64,000 nt of DNA. Origin: Arenibacter hampyeongensis (GTDB lineage: Bacteria; Bacteroidota; Bacteroidia; Flavobacteriales; Flavobacteriaceae). The stretch is taken from NCBI RefSeq assembly GCF_002909255.1, contig NZ_PIOB01000003.1, positions 310,001 to 374,000 of the forward strand, given 5' to 3'. The notes under the pieces are model-generated. The model was given only the letters and a program-made list of their open reading frames with translations. It was not told the origin of the DNA and ran no database searches. The position numbers were made by a program, and so were the translations under genes. Below, in pieces: positions 17,476-25,146 of the stretch; position 1 is the first letter of the stretch, and every line of letters starts with the position of its first letter.

Positions 17476-17486
17476 AATGTAGTTAA

Positions 17487-18128
17487 CTACAATTTCAATA
17501 AGGATATCAAATCGCTCATTTGTTGAAACGTTCTGGTCACTTGCTTTTCAAAATTGGGATCTTCATTGTGCAGGGCATACCCATAAACATCAAACCCACC
17601 GGAGGTTGCTGCCATTGCTCCCTTGTAGGAATCCTCTATTACAAGGCATTCATTTGGCAAAAATCCCATGGTTGCTGACGCATGTAAATAGATGGCCGGA
17701 TCTGGTTTCCATTTTCCAATATCATAACAACTGAAGATATTGCCATTGAAAAAAGACAATAGACCTGCAGTGTTCAAATTCCTTTTAATTTTTTCCTGCG
17801 GTCCACTTGAAGCGACACAAAAAGGAACAGTCAATTTTTCCAAGACCCTGTCAATACCCTCAACCGATTTAAGTTGGGTTGAGAAGATTTGATAAGACCT
17901 CCGCCGATATTCACTTTCAAAATCCAATGGCAATGATTTTTGGATCATGGCCTCAACCTGTCTGATGCTGTCCATTAGAAAGCCTCCTTTGAAATGCTGC
18001 ATGGCGTAGGAAATATCTATATCAGCACCGTTTTCATTAGCCATATCCACAAACACTTGGTTACCTAGTACCTCACTATCTACCAGCACCCCATCACAAT
18101 CGAATATTATACACTTGTATTCTTTCAT
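17487..18128 (-). CDS. HAD-superfamily phosphatase (beta-phosphoglucomutase-like)
   Basis: This encodes 213 residues with the complete HAD set: motif I I-F-D-C-D-G-V-L-V-D-S (residues 8-18) with the nucleophile aspartate, motif II V-A-S-S-G-P, motif III lysine in G-K-W-K-P-D-P-A-I-Y, and motif IV V-I-E-D-S-Y-K-G. The helical cap lies between motifs I and II, as in subfamily I phosphatases and beta-phosphoglucomutases. The substrate is probably a small sugar phosphate. The gene is last in a tight minus-strand group after the SDR gene (13-base gap) and the M28 peptidase gene. Confidence 0.9.
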   Translation of the reverse strand: MKEYKCIIFDCDGVLVDSEVLGNQVFVDMANENGADIDISYAMQHFKGGFLMDSIRQVEAMIQKSLPLDFESEYRRRSYQIFSTQLKSVEGIDRVLEKLTVPFCVASSGPQEKIKRNLNTAGLLSFFNGNIFSCYDIGKWKPDPAIYLHASATMGFLPNECLVIEDSYKGAMAATSGGFDVYGYALHNEDPNFEKQVTRTFQQMSDLISLLKL

Positions 18129-18141
18129 TAGCTAAAGTTGA

Positions 18142-18822
18142 TTAAGGCGTGGAATTGGACACCTGCAACAATTTACCATTGTAAAGTTTATTTCCTGTAA
18201 GTGCAAAATCCCTAATATAGTTTGCCATTTCCAAAGCGGTGGTCGGCGCCTGATATCCTGGAAAAGCTTCTTCCAACATTTCCGTCTGTACCGCCCCTAG
18301 GGCCAACACATTAAAGGACGGTCCCGAATCCTTAAACTCTTCCGCCCATAATTCAGTCATTGTAATTACGGCCCCTTTACTGGAACTGTAGGCAGATAAT
18401 CCAGGGAATTTTACGCTGCCCTGTACCCCACCCATAGAGCTTATGGTAACCACATGCCCAGATTTGGGCATTAAGGGAATTATTCTTTTGGTAATACTTG
18501 CCACTCCAAAAACATTGACCTTATACACCTCTTCAAATTCTTCCATGGAGGTTTCCAAAAAAGGCTTGTTCAATAATTTTCCTGCATTATTTATGAGGAC
18601 ATCTACCTGATTCCAGTTGTTTTTTAAGAAAGAATCCAACTGTTCATAATCCAACATATTGGCCAGATCAAACGAAAAACTAGAAATATTGGCATGCCCC
18701 AGTGCTGCTATAGGCGTATTATTTCTTGACAGTGCCAATACCTTGTGTCCGTCATTGGCAAACAACTGTGCCAATTGAAAACCAATCCCCCTGCTACATC
18801 CCGTAATTACAATATTTGCCAT
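18142..18822 (-). CDS. SDR family oxidoreductase
   Basis: This encodes 226 residues, a short classical SDR. The cofactor motif T-G-C-S-R-G-I-G (residues 7-14), N-N-A-G, the catalytic serine in I-S-S-M-G-G and the Y-S-S-S-K pair are all present. It reduces or oxidises an unidentified carbonyl/hydroxyl substrate with NAD(P). Its ATG overlaps the M28 peptidase stop by one base (TAATG), and the HAD gene follows 13 bases downstream, so the three genes form one transcription unit. The unit shows no obvious common pathway. Confidence 0.92.
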   Translation of the reverse strand: MANIVITGCSRGIGFQLAQLFANDGHKVLALSRNNTPIAALGHANISSFSFDLANMLDYEQLDSFLKNNWNQVDVLINNAGKLLNKPFLETSMEEFEEVYKVNVFGVASITKRIIPLMPKSGHVVTISSMGGVQGSVKFPGLSAYSSSKGAVITMTELWAEEFKDSGPSFNVLALGAVQTEMLEEAFPGYQAPTTALEMANYIRDFALTGNKLYNGKLLQVSNSTP

Positions 18823-19772
18823 TATTTGTATTCTATCTCCCTGATAGGGGCATTAATAATATCCTTTAAAACTGGAATAGTTTTATTTACCAATAAGGCC
18901 ATATGGTCAAAATCCATTATAGAAACCTCATCACCAACTTTATGGTAGTGGTCGAAATTGGTAAAATCGAAGGTACAAAAGGTTTGGGAAGGAACCCCAA
19001 ACTCTGTATGAAACGGATAATTATCAGATCTTTGAAACAAGTTGAATTCTTTTGCCGTTGGGAGAAATCCAACCAATTTCTCTTTGGCATAGCCGTTGCA
19101 TATATCTGCCAAATTAGATTCCTCATACCCTGTTACATACATGAAATAATCTTTCCCCACCAAAGGAACTCCGACCATTTCGAAATTAAGCATGGCATAT
19201 AGGTTTAAATTTTGTTCCTTGAGCTTTTTAGCCAAATGCTTAGACCCCAAAAGCCCCTTTTCCTCAGCACTGAACAGGACTAAAATTATGCTTCGCTTAT
19301 TCTTTCCAAACTTCCCAAAATAACGGGCAAACTCCAAGACCGCAGTGGTTCCCGAAGCATTATCATTGGCGCCATTGGCAATATGATCCCCGGACACTGG
19401 GTCAGCAGTACCTATGTGGTCATAGTGCGCCCCAATTATAACAAATTCATTTTTTAATTTTTTGTCCGTACCTTCAATATAACCCACTACATTATAAGCT
19501 GGTTTTTCAAAATTGGTCAATGTATCCCTGTAACTTTCAAAATAGGGCTTAATTCCGTTATTTCTGAAAACTCCCTCTATATACTTGGCAGCCATATCTA
19601 TTCCTTCAGTACCTGCTTCCCTTCCATTTAGATCATCAGAGGCCAAATATGTTAATATCCCACCAACTCTTTCATCTGTAGAAAAATGCGATACGCTAGC
19701 GGTCTGATCAATTTTAGCGCCACCACACCCAATTATAACAGAAAGGATTGCAATACAAATTATATTTTTCAT
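18822..19772 (-). CDS. M28 family zinc aminopeptidase, lipoprotein
   Basis: This encodes 316 residues with a lipoprotein signal (S-V-I-I-G-C with Cys16). The M28 zinc ligands are in order: G-A-H-Y-D-H-I-G, G-A-N-D-N-A-S-G-T, S-A-E-E-K-G-L-L-G-S with the catalytic Glu pair, N-F-E-M-V-G, and a terminal His near N-Y-P-F-H-T-E-F-G-V-P-S. It probably removes N-terminal residues from peptides on the periplasmic side of the cell envelope. Length and lack of extra domains agree with single-domain flavobacterial M28 lipoproteins. It starts the three-gene unit with the SDR and HAD genes. Confidence 0.93.
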   Translation of the reverse strand: MKNIICIAILSVIIGCGGAKIDQTASVSHFSTDERVGGILTYLASDDLNGREAGTEGIDMAAKYIEGVFRNNGIKPYFESYRDTLTNFEKPAYNVVGYIEGTDKKLKNEFVIIGAHYDHIGTADPVSGDHIANGANDNASGTTAVLEFARYFGKFGKNKRSIILVLFSAEEKGLLGSKHLAKKLKEQNLNLYAMLNFEMVGVPLVGKDYFMYVTGYEESNLADICNGYAKEKLVGFLPTAKEFNLFQRSDNYPFHTEFGVPSQTFCTFDFTNFDHYHKVGDEVSIMDFDHMALLVNKTIPVLKDIINAPIREIEYK

Positions 19773-19897
19773 AGAATGATTTTTAATCGTTAAACAAATT
19801 GAAAAAATTGATCATTATTCCTATATGAACATGGAAGCACCATAAAAAATTAGGAGTAGCCCAAATGACCAATAAGAAATGATATTGTTCTAAAGTG

Positions 19898-19927
19898 AAA
19901 AGCATCCTGAAATTCAGGATGCTTTTT
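19898..19927 (-). terminator. intrinsic terminator after pdhC
   Basis: A palindrome with a 13- to 14-base stem centred on GCATCCTGAA / TTCAGGATGC has T-runs on both sides. It lies in the 254-base gap between the pdhC stop and the M28 start and would end the pdhA-pdhC transcript. The remaining gap holds nothing else I can identify. Confidence 0.82.
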
Positions 19928-20026
19928 CTATAATTATTTAAAGACCGTGCCTTCCTGTCATCTATTTTATTTCAGTGATAGGAAAATAATCAACTTAAAA
20001 TCCATATCAAAATAAAGGCTTTTGGC

Positions 20027-21673
20027 CTATGCCAACATAGTAACCGGATTCTCCAAGTACGACCTTAATGTTTGTAAGAACTGTGCCCCTGTGGCTCCGT
20101 CAACTGTCCTGTGATCACAAGCTAATGTTACCTTCATGGTATTACCAACTACGATCTGCCCATTTTTAACAACTGGTTTTTCGACAATTGCGCCTACCGA
20201 TAGTATTGCCGAATTAGGCTGGTTTATAATCGAGGTGAATTCAGAAATTCCGAACATCCCCAAATTGGATACCGTAAATGTACTGCCTTCCATTTCTGCC
20301 GGACTAATTTTCTTATTTCTAGCCTTACCAGCCAAATCCTTAACCGAAGCACCTATTTGAGTAAGTGTCATTTGGTCGGCAAATTTCAGTACCGGCACCA
20401 ATAAACCTTCATCAACGGCAACGGCAACACCTATATGTACATGCTTATTATATCGGGTGGTTTCATTGTTCCATGAGGTATTTACTTGCGGATGCTTTTT
20501 TAATGCCATTGCACAAGCCTTTACCACCATATCGTTGAAAGAAACCTTGGTATCTGGCAAAGCGTTTATTTGTTCTCTTGAAATCTTGGCATAATCCATA
20601 TCCACCTCAATGGTCAAATAATAATGTGGAGCGGAAAATTTGGATTCTCCCAAACGCTTGGCGATTACCTTGCGCATTTGTGAGTTCTTCACTTCTTCAG
20701 TTCCCTCTTGACCTACGGGCAAATTAATAGGAGCCGCAACAGCAGCTTGAGTAGATGCAGCCTTATCCTGTGCAGGAGTAGCTTTATCGGCAGTTTTTTG
20801 TTTTGGCTGATAATCCTCAACATCTTTTTTAATAATCCTACCTTGATCACCACTACCTTTAACTTCCCCTAAATTAATTCCTTTATCTTGAGCGATTTTC
20901 TTTGCCAAAGGTGAAGCAAAAATTCTTTGACCATCATTGGTGACAGTTGCAGCAGATTCATGGCCATTAGTAGAGGTACTTTCAGACTTTTTAGTTACTT
21001 CAGGCGTACTATCTGCTTCTTTAACAGAACCTGATCCGGCACTCAATACAGCATCAACATCTGTACCTTTTGGACCTATTACAGCTAGTACAGAATCTAC
21101 AGCTGCAGTTTCCCCTTCATTAATTCCAACATATAATAAGATACCCGAATAAAAAGATTCAAACTCCATAGTAGCCTTATCGGTCTCGATTTCGGCCAGA
21201 ATATCCCCTTCTTCAACTTCGTCACCAACTTTCTTTAACCAGGTAGCCACTGTACCCTCCTCCATAGTGTCGCTAAGGCGAGGCATCTTTACAATCTCTA
21301 CCCCTTCAGGAATTTCAGCGGCTCCACTATTTGCTTTCGGAGCATCCGTTTCAACCTTCTCGGGTGCAGCGTCCACTTGTTTTTCATCCTTGGCATCTGA
21401 GGACGAATTATTCAACAATCCAGAAATATCTTCTCCTTTTTCTCCAATTATGGCCAAAAGTGAATCTACCGGTGCCGTATCACCCTCCTTTATTCCAATA
21501 TATAATAAAGTTCCTTCATTAAAAGATTCGAACTCCATGGTAGCCTTGTCGGTTTCAATTTCCGCCAATATATCACCTTCTTCTATTTTGTCCCCTACTT
21601 GTTTTAGCCACTTAGCAACAGTCCCTTCTTCCATGGTATCGCTTAGTCTTGGCATATTTATTACCTCTGCCAT
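20027..21673 (-). CDS. pdhC: pyruvate dehydrogenase E2, dihydrolipoamide acetyltransferase with two lipoyl domains
   Basis: This encodes 548 residues. Two lipoyl domains are present, each with the modified lysine in E-T-D-K-A-T-M-E-F-E-S-F (lysines near 43 and 168), joined by Ala/Pro/Lys-rich linkers. A peripheral subunit-binding domain follows (F-A-S-P-L-A-K-K-I-A, residues about 255-290), and then the catalytic domain with D-H-R-T-V-D-G-A near the C-terminus. It transfers acetyl groups from the E1 product to CoA and forms the core of the pyruvate dehydrogenase complex. The pdhA stop lies upstream by 4 bases, so both subunits are made together. The E1 beta and E3 genes are not in the window. 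Confidence 0.96.
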   Translation of the reverse strand: MAEVINMPRLSDTMEEGTVAKWLKQVGDKIEEGDILAEIETDKATMEFESFNEGTLLYIGIKEGDTAPVDSLLAIIGEKGEDISGLLNNSSSDAKDEKQVDAAPEKVETDAPKANSGAAEIPEGVEIVKMPRLSDTMEEGTVATWLKKVGDEVEEGDILAEIETDKATMEFESFYSGILLYVGINEGETAAVDSVLAVIGPKGTDVDAVLSAGSGSVKEADSTPEVTKKSESTSTNGHESAATVTNDGQRIFASPLAKKIAQDKGINLGEVKGSGDQGRIIKKDVEDYQPKQKTADKATPAQDKAASTQAAVAAPINLPVGQEGTEEVKNSQMRKVIAKRLGESKFSAPHYYLTIEVDMDYAKISREQINALPDTKVSFNDMVVKACAMALKKHPQVNTSWNNETTRYNKHVHIGVAVAVDEGLLVPVLKFADQMTLTQIGASVKDLAGKARNKKISPAEMEGSTFTVSNLGMFGISEFTSIINQPNSAILSVGAIVEKPVVKNGQIVVGNTMKVTLACDHRTVDGATGAQFLQTLRSYLENPVTMLA

Positions 21674-21677
21674 TTAC

Positions 21678-22676
21678 TTATATTTTATGTTGTACAAATG
21701 GATAGTCTTCTTGATCGTATACCATGTCATATAATTGGTTTACAGGTGGATAATCTGATTCGTCTGCAAATTTTTCACACTCGATAACCGACTTTTTCAC
21801 CCTAGCATCAATTTCCTTTATCTGTGCATCCGAAGCATATTTATTGTCTTTTATTACAGTCAATACTTGGGATATTGGATCAATCTTCTTGTATTCCTCA
21901 ACTTCCGCTTTGGTTCTATAATGCTGTGCATCGGACATGGAATGACCTCTATACCTATAGGTCTTCATTTCGAGAAATGTTGGTCCTCCCCCAGATCTGG
22001 CACGCTCAATAGCCTTACTCATTTCCTTTGCCACCGTTACTGGATCCATTCCGTCTACTGGTCCACAAGGCATTTCATATCCCAATCCCAATTTCCAAAT
22101 TTCGGTTGAATGTGAAGTCCTAGCCACTGATGTCCCCATGGCATAGCCATTGTTCTCACAAACAAAAACAACCGGTAATTGCCAAAGCATTGCCAAGTTA
22201 AAACTTTCGTGAAGAGAACCTTGTCTAACGGCACCATCACCCATATAACACAAGGTTACGGCATCCCTCTTAAAATATTTATCGGCAAAAGCCAATCCTG
22301 CGCCTAGTGGAATTTGACCCCCTACGATGCCATGGCCTCCATAAAATCGATGTTCTTTGGAAAAAATATGCATAGACCCTCCCATTCCTTGGGAAGTACC
22401 GGTAACTTTACCATAGAGTTCTGCCATAACTTTTTTGGGATCAACACCCATCCCAATTGGCTGAACATGATTCCTATAGGCGGTAATCATCCTGTCCTTG
22501 GTTAGATCCATTGCATGCAATGCTCCTGCAAGAACAGCTTCCTGTCCATTGTAAAGATGTAAAAATCCACGAACTTTTTGTTGAATGTATACTGCAGCAA
22601 GTTTATCTTCAAACTTTCTCCAGAACAGCATGTCCTCATACCATTTAAGGTAGACCTCTTTGGTTATTTTTTCCAT
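21678..22676 (-). CDS. pdhA: pyruvate dehydrogenase E1 component alpha subunit
   Basis: This encodes 332 residues from the ATG at 22676, which gives M-E-K-I-T-K-E-V-Y-L-K-W-Y; an upstream in-frame ATG at 22718 would add 14 atypical residues and is rejected. The thiamine diphosphate motif G-D-G-A-V-R-Q-G-S-L-H-E-S-F-N (residues about 154-168) through E-N-N-G-Y-A-M-G-T is intact, and the phosphorylation-loop-like Y-R-G-H-S-M-S-D is present. With a separate beta subunit it decarboxylates pyruvate and acetylates the lipoyl arm of E2. It is followed 4 bases later by pdhC. The order porV-cdd-pdhA-pdhC is conserved in many flavobacteria as far as I recall. Confidence 0.96.
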   Translation of the reverse strand: MEKITKEVYLKWYEDMLFWRKFEDKLAAVYIQQKVRGFLHLYNGQEAVLAGALHAMDLTKDRMITAYRNHVQPIGMGVDPKKVMAELYGKVTGTSQGMGGSMHIFSKEHRFYGGHGIVGGQIPLGAGLAFADKYFKRDAVTLCYMGDGAVRQGSLHESFNLAMLWQLPVVFVCENNGYAMGTSVARTSHSTEIWKLGLGYEMPCGPVDGMDPVTVAKEMSKAIERARSGGGPTFLEMKTYRYRGHSMSDAQHYRTKAEVEEYKKIDPISQVLTVIKDNKYASDAQIKEIDARVKKSVIECEKFADESDYPPVNQLYDMVYDQEDYPFVQHKI

Positions 22677-22986
22677 TAATTGATAATTTATGTAGTATTT
22701 CGCATTTATCAAAAACAAGTTTTAGATAAAAATGGAAAACAAAAATACATATATAAATCAATAGGAAAAAAAATTAAATCAAAAGCTTCGCATAAAGCAA
22801 TTATATACAACAAAATTGGGAATAGTTGAGAAATGCTTAAAATTTCAAAGTCAATTACCAAAGGGCATATCCAAGAGGCATCGGATGGAATCAACTGACA
22901 ACATTTCTACGCCCGAACAGAACAGGCGGGCAAGTGTAGGAGCATTCAAATCTCACTTAGTGAGTAAAATACTGCAATTTATAAAT
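22677..22986. other. 310-base gap between cdd and pdhA
   Basis: This AT-rich gap carries the pdhA promoter region on its left side. To the right is a short GC-rich patch (about 22905-22935, with GCCCG/CGGGC half-repeats) and a 5-base inverted repeat at 22952-22964 (CTCAC-TTA-GTGAG). Neither is followed by a T-run in the direction of cdd transcription. I see no gene. Confidence 0.6.
22740..22747 (-). promoter_or_regulatory. TAnnTTTG-type -7 box for pdhA
   Basis: The minus strand reads TATTTTTG, ending 63 bases before the chosen pdhA start. That placement supports the downstream ATG at 22676 but would also permit the one at 22718. The nearest TTG is only 11 bases further upstream, closer than normal. 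Confidence 0.38.
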
Positions 22987-23472
22987 CTAACCAAGAAAGG
23001 CACTATTGAAAGCCAAAGGAAGTATGTCGGCAACAGAGCTACATTTTAACACATCCCCTGTTTCCCCGGACATAATTATCGATATTGGCTGAAGTTGCTT
23101 TATTTCATATTCCGAAATTGACTGCCTGCAATTCCCACAAGGGGCAGCAGGTTTATTTACCACAAAATTTTCGGAGGTAGCGCTTATGGCTATTGTCTCA
23201 ATGGCAATTCCAGGGTATTTTGCAGAGGCGTAAAAAATTGCCACTCTTTCCGCGCATAGACCAGAGGGGTAGGATGCATTTTCTTGATTGTTACCCGTAA
23301 CAATTTCACCGTTTTCCAATAAAACGGCTGCACCAACATTAAATTTTGAATAAGGGGAATAAGCTTTTTTCCTAGCTTTCACTGCCTCTTTCATTAATTC
23401 CCGATCATGCTCCTCCAGTTCTTGGATAGATCCATAAACCTCAAGGTCAAACGATATCCTTCTTATATTCAT
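22987..23472 (-). CDS. cdd: cytidine deaminase
   Basis: This encodes 161 residues. The zinc site is complete: Cys73-A-Glu75 in G-L-C-A-E-R, and Cys112 and Cys115 in P-C-G-N-C-R-Q. Glu75 is the proton shuttle. The N-terminal substrate segment S-K-F-N-V-G-A-A-V is normal. This is a homotetrameric-type enzyme that deaminates cytidine and deoxycytidine for pyrimidine salvage in the cytosol. It lies between porV and pdhA on the same strand, separated from porV by a strong hairpin, so its expression is probably independent or only partly read through from porV. Confidence 0.96.
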   Translation of the reverse strand: MNIRRISFDLEVYGSIQELEEHDRELMKEAVKARKKAYSPYSKFNVGAAVLLENGEIVTGNNQENASYPSGLCAERVAIFYASAKYPGIAIETIAISATSENFVVNKPAAPCGNCRQSISEYEIKQLQPISIIMSGETGDVLKCSSVADILPLAFNSAFLG

Positions 23473-23502
23473 ATTTAAACAATGCTATACAATTAGGTAA
23501 AA

Positions 23503-23538
23503 ATAAACAAAACCTGCCAGTAGGCAGGTTTTGTTTAT
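23503..23538 (-). terminator. strong hairpin terminator between porV and cdd
   Basis: A perfect 16-base stem (23503-23518 with 23523-23538) with a 4-base loop has U-rich ends on both strands. It lies between the porV stop at 23561 and the cdd start at 23472, and should terminate most porV transcripts. Confidence 0.85.
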
Positions 23539-23560
23539 AAGCTATATCATATATATTAAT

Positions 23561-24706
23561 CTAATCATTCAAAAATTCCTCCCCTAAATTAAATGTAAGG
23601 GAAAATCTCAAAGTATTCTCCAGTGGATTTCTCACCTTGGAGGAAGAGAATAAATAGGACAGATCAACCTGGGCCGATTTAAATCTAAATCCAGCACCCA
23701 AGGTGAAGAATTTTCTTGATCCTTTTAGATCACTTTCGTTAAAATACCCTGTTCTTAACATAAATGCATTTTGATAGGTGTATTCCGCTCCAAGTGCCCA
23801 GGTAAGTTCCTTTAACTCCTCACTAAATCCATCCGGTGCATCACCGAATGACTTAAAAACTCCTTCAAAAAAAGTAGTTTGCTGGTATTCATCATTATCG
23901 GTTCCGTCAATGACGCCATCATTATTATAGTCTTGTGGTGTAGGCACCAACAGTTTATTAAATTCCGTCGTAAGCCCCAGCACATTATCCTGATCCAGGA
24001 TAAGGTCAAATCCAATACCTGCTTTCAAATTCGTAGGAAGAAAATTTTCTTGCCCGGCGTCGTCATATTTCAATTTGCTCCCAAGGTTTGAAATATTAAA
24101 CCCTGCCCTCCAGCGGCCATCAAAACTATTGTAGGCTATTTCCCGTGAGCGATAATAACCGGAAACATCCACCGCGAACGAACTCGCTGCCTTGGAATCC
24201 TCACTGCCATTATCCGGTAATTTAAGATTTGAGCTTATGAAGCGACCTGATACGGCCATTGAAAAGGTCTCACTAAGTTTTAAAGAATAGGAACCGTCAA
24301 AAGCAACTTCATTGGGTTTGGCCAATCTTGCTTGATCTCCTGCAAATTGTCTAAGTTCAATTTCCCCTAAGGTAAAATATCTAATTCCAAAAGCAAAAGC
24401 ACTTCGATCATTGATTTTACTATGAAAATTGGCACTTAACAAGGCTATATCCGTAATTATACTTTCCAAATAAGGGGTATAGCTCAACCCAATTCCCATT
24501 TTTCTTTCTGCAAATGCAAATTTAGCCGGATTCCATTGTTGTGAGAAGGCGTCTGTAGACGTTGCGACCCCCATATCTCCCATACCGGATGCCCTAGCGT
24601 CTGCGGCAATGGTCAAAAAAGGTACAGCGGTTGTTATTACCCTATCTTCCTGTGCAGAAACTTTACACACCAAGAAAAGTAAGAAAAGTAGTGATAATTT
24701 TTTCAT
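23561..24706 (-). CDS. porV: type IX secretion system outer membrane protein PorV
   Basis: This encodes 381 residues with a signal peptide (residues 1-18, ending V-S-A-Q). The mature start shows T-T-A-V-P-F-L-T-I-A-A-D-A-R-A-S-G-M-G-D-M-G-V-A-T, the typical N-terminal region of PorV/LptO, followed by alternating beta strands of an outer membrane barrel and a C-terminal strand. PorV binds the C-terminal domain of type IX cargo and shuttles it from the SprA translocon to the PorU sortase. Synteny with gldJ on one side and cdd-pdhA-pdhC on the other supports the assignment. In other flavobacteria porU normally precedes porV; here the upstream 440 bases hold no porU. Confidence 0.95.
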   Translation of the reverse strand: MKKLSLLFLLFLVCKVSAQEDRVITTAVPFLTIAADARASGMGDMGVATSTDAFSQQWNPAKFAFAERKMGIGLSYTPYLESIITDIALLSANFHSKINDRSAFAFGIRYFTLGEIELRQFAGDQARLAKPNEVAFDGSYSLKLSETFSMAVSGRFISSNLKLPDNGSEDSKAASSFAVDVSGYYRSREIAYNSFDGRWRAGFNISNLGSKLKYDDAGQENFLPTNLKAGIGFDLILDQDNVLGLTTEFNKLLVPTPQDYNNDGVIDGTDNDEYQQTTFFEGVFKSFGDAPDGFSEELKELTWALGAEYTYQNAFMLRTGYFNESDLKGSRKFFTLGAGFRFKSAQVDLSYLFSSSKVRNPLENTLRFSLTFNLGEEFLND

Positions 24707-25146
24707 TTTTACTTGTTATAATTAAGACTTGGTTCCTATAGTTATTCAACAAAACCTAAATAAAATCTTTTGGGTTCATTATACTCAAACGCCCTTTTTC
24801 CAAATATCTTATATAAACTACAAAAAAAATAAGGCCTATTAAATTCATTACAAGGCCATCCTTTTAAAATATGAAAGACCAATGCGGTAAAAAATTTCCC
24901 TACAATTCAATTTAATTGATAATTTTTAAAGAATTATCAAATGTCCATACTATATTAAATTTTAAGTCGTTATTGAAGTTAAGCGATGCTATTGGCATGT
25001 TAAATAATTTGATTAATTTTTTTCCATTAACAAAATATTATGCCCTAATCATCGTTTTATAAGCCGAAAGCGACACAAAATATTAATAAAATATGAATCG
25101 CAAACTCCTTTAAGAAGAGTTTGTCTTTTGAACTCAAGTCCTAATT
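24707..25146. other. 440-base gap between divergent porV and gldJ
   Basis: This is very AT-rich with frequent stops. It must contain the promoters of both divergent genes. On the minus strand a frame of about 55 codons ends at 24742, 35 bases before porV, but it lacks a normal start. On the plus side an imperfect leader hairpin precedes gldJ. No porU sequence of useful length is present. Confidence 0.6.
25101..25123 (+). promoter_or_regulatory. hairpin in the gldJ leader
   Basis: CAAACTC (25101-25107) and GAGTTTG (25117-25123) form a 7-base stem with a 9-base loop, followed by TCTTTT, and end 23 bases before the gldJ start. It may be a weak attenuator or an mRNA-stabilising 5' structure. The T-run is short. 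Confidence 0.35.

Noticed and set aside
17478..17491. 14-base palindrome TGTAGTTAACTACA between convergent stops as an operator or terminator
   Set aside because: It lies between gene ends, includes one stop codon, and has no loop or T-run. A regulatory role is unlikely.
21267..21734. Long plus-strand frame opposite pdhC
   Set aside because: It is the antisense shadow of the alanine/glutamate-rich lipoyl and linker regions, with serine-rich low-complexity translation. The same reasoning applies to frames opposite SusD (43413-43868), the haem dehydrogenase gene (37913-38443) and a sulfatase gene (61532-61948).
22905..22964. GC-rich inverted repeats between cdd and pdhA as a cdd terminator or mobile-element remnant
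   Set aside because: The half-repeats are short, no T-run follows in the cdd direction, and there is no transposase or target duplication.
24742..24908. Minus-strand open frame of about 55 codons just upstream of porV, ending K-R-F-Y-L-G-F-V-E
   Set aside because: It has no ATG/GTG/TTG start at a sensible place, does not resemble the C-terminal domain of PorU, and a frame of this length in AT-rich DNA can occur by chance. I do not count it as a porU remnant, although a comparison with relatives could change that.
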